NCBI RefSeq assembly: GCF_002127655.1
Contig: NZ_NEHB01000037.1
Coordinates: 23,090 to 57,864, forward strand
Source: Janthinobacterium sp. GW456P
Lineage (GTDB): Bacteria > Pseudomonadota > Gammaproteobacteria > Burkholderiales > Burkholderiaceae_D
Reading direction: 5' to 3'
DNA length: 34,775 nucleotides
Position 1 is the first letter of the stretch, and the number at the start of each line of letters is the position of its first letter. Below are positions 33,782 through 34,775 of the stretch, piece by piece. A program made the translations under genes and the position numbers. The notes under the pieces were generated by a model. The model saw only the letters and a program-made list of their open reading frames with translations, was not told the DNA's origin and made no database searches.

Positions 33782-34696
33782 TCAAGCAGGTCCGCCACGC
33801 CCATACAACCTGCACTCCGCCGCCAACGCCAGCAGATTCGGGTCGCGCTCGCGGCTGCTCTGCATCAGCAGGGTGATTTGCTGGTGCGAGCCGTAGCGCG
33901 CGTCGAGCGGCAGCAGTTCGACGCGCGAGCTGAAGGCGCGCACCCTGCCGGGCAGCAGGCTGTAGCCGATGCCGCCGCTGACGAGGTTGATCAGCGAGAA
34001 GATATCGCCCACCCTCATGGCAGTGTCGGGCACGAAGCCCGCCAGGTCGAAGGCGTGGTTGAAGCTTTGCGAGGTGACGAAACCTTCGCTGAGGGTGACG
34101 AATTTGTCGTTGCGCAACTGTTGCAAGTCCACCGAGGCGGCCCCCGCATAGGGCGAGCCCAGCGGCGCGGCCAGGTAGACGTCGTCCTGGAACAGGGGCA
34201 CGGCCACCAGGCCCGCATGCTGTTCGTCTTCCTGCACGCCGATGATGATGGCGTCCAGCCGGCCGTCGGCCAGGCTTTGCAGCAGGTCGCGGTTGGAACC
34301 GAGCGTTAAATCGATGTCCAGGCCCGGCCGGCGCAGCTTCAGGGCGATCACCAGCTGCGGGATGCAGTGCAGGGTCAGCGAATACAGCGAACCGATCTTC
34401 AGGCGCACGGGGTTGATGCCCGACATTTCGCGCACCTTGCGCACGCCTTCCTCGCATTCGGCCAGCGCGCGCCGCGCCGATTCGGCAAAGGTGTAGGCCG
34501 CATGCAGCGGGATCAGGCTGCGGCCCTCGCGCTTGAACAGGGGACAGCGCAAGCCGTCTTCCAGCGAATGCAGGGCGCGGTGCACGCTGACCGTGCTCTG
34601 GCCCAGCGCATCGGCCACCCGCGCCAGGTTGTTCAATTCCATAAAGCTGAGAAAAACTTCGAGCTTTTTCAAGGTGATTTCTTCGTTGATGGCCAT
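33782..34696 (-). CDS. mdcR: LysR-type regulator, probably MdcR (malonate utilisation)
   Basis: A 304-residue LysR regulator. The helix-turn-helix region (LKKLEVFLSFMELNNLARVA, ALGQSTVSVHRALHSLEDGL, RCPLFKREGRSLIPL) and the end (RERDPNLLALAAECRLYG) strongly recall MdcR, the regulator of malonate decarboxylase operons. This is from memory of the family and was not checked by search. The substrate-binding domain spans about 90-300. The gene is read leftward, with a dyad just upstream at 34717-34741. The typical partner operon would be divergent, beginning just right of the window. Confidence 0.75.
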   Translation of the reverse strand: MAINEEITLKKLEVFLSFMELNNLARVADALGQSTVSVHRALHSLEDGLRCPLFKREGRSLIPLHAAYTFAESARRALAECEEGVRKVREMSGINPVRLKIGSLYSLTLHCIPQLVIALKLRRPGLDIDLTLGSNRDLLQSLADGRLDAIIIGVQEDEQHAGLVAVPLFQDDVYLAAPLGSPYAGAASVDLQQLRNDKFVTLSEGFVTSQSFNHAFDLAGFVPDTAMRVGDIFSLINLVSGGIGYSLLPGRVRAFSSRVELLPLDARYGSHQQITLLMQSSRERDPNLLALAAECRLYGRGGPA

Positions 34697-34716
34697 GACT
34701 AGCCTCTTTCAAGGGA

Positions 34717-34741
34717 GTTCATTAACTTCAGGGTAATGAAC
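34717..34741. promoter_or_regulatory. Dyad likely bound by the LysR regulator
   Basis: GTTCATTA (34717-34724) and TAATGAAC (34734-34741) are perfect 8-base inverted arms around a 9-base spacer, 21 bp upstream of the regulator start. The size and position fit a LysR recognition site (T-N11-A type) for autoregulation and activation of a divergent operon beyond the window. Binding is inferred. Confidence 0.65.
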
Positions 34742-34775
34742 ATGGTAGCAGGTTGATTGTCGCGCTGGCGCTTTC

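Noticed and set aside
1..34775. CRISPR arrays, tRNA or rRNA genes, insertion sequences, prophage genes
   Set aside because: No regularly spaced repeats, cloverleaf-like sequences, conserved rRNA words, transposase motifs or phage structural genes were seen by reading. A formal search was not possible.

Overview
The window looks like chromosomal DNA of a high-GC betaproteobacterium, most likely Oxalobacteraceae (Janthinobacterium/Massilia/Duganella type). This is inferred from the gene families, from codon positions rich in G/C, and from a PEP-CTERM-like sorting signal. I could run no database search. No rRNA, tRNA, CRISPR array, insertion sequence or phage gene was recognised.

Layout. Positions 1-2448 (minus): a chemotaxis transducer, then a membrane-anchored HPt-like protein, then the start of a third gene. 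2761-5211 (plus): the PQQ glucose dehydrogenase gcd, closed by an 18-bp-stem palindrome. 5300-6391 (minus): an AT-richer gene of unknown function, unlike its surroundings. 6413-9895 (minus): a large DUF748/AsmA-like envelope protein. 10140-14911 (plus): a metal-uptake block. It holds a TonB-dependent siderophore-type receptor behind a near-perfect Fur box, a DUF2946 protein, and a TonB-dependent receptor with the CxxxM/HxM residues of OprC copper receptors. 15140-15629: two small unknown genes. 15882-18148 (plus): D-serine ammonia-lyase and its LysR regulator, overlapping by one base, then a DUF455 ferritin-like protein (18192-19004).

19011-22382 (minus) is the most unusual gene. It encodes a 1123-residue secreted protein with an internal PEP-CTERM-like signal, a lipoprotein-like signal directly behind it, Ig-like and carboxypeptidase-regulatory-like regions, and a C-terminal domain with the zinc-ligand motifs of LAS peptidases (MepA/VanX/hedgehog fold). 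22646-25861 holds a small membrane protein, DNA topoisomerase IB, a YkvA/DUF1232 protein, a 56-residue basic protein and a serine beta-lactamase-like hydrolase. 25984-28453 (minus) holds a CPA1-type cation/proton antiporter and an MscS-type channel.

28693-33587 (plus) is a tight trehalose operon. Its trehalose-6-phosphate synthase is fused to a two-TM extracytoplasmic sensor-like module, followed by trehalose-6-phosphate phosphatase and a GH15 glycosidase. Facing it across a shared promoter region is the MscS channel, so an osmotic-stress theme (channel, antiporter, trehalose) is plausible. The window ends with an MdcR-like LysR regulator (minus) whose divergent target operon would start just beyond the right edge.
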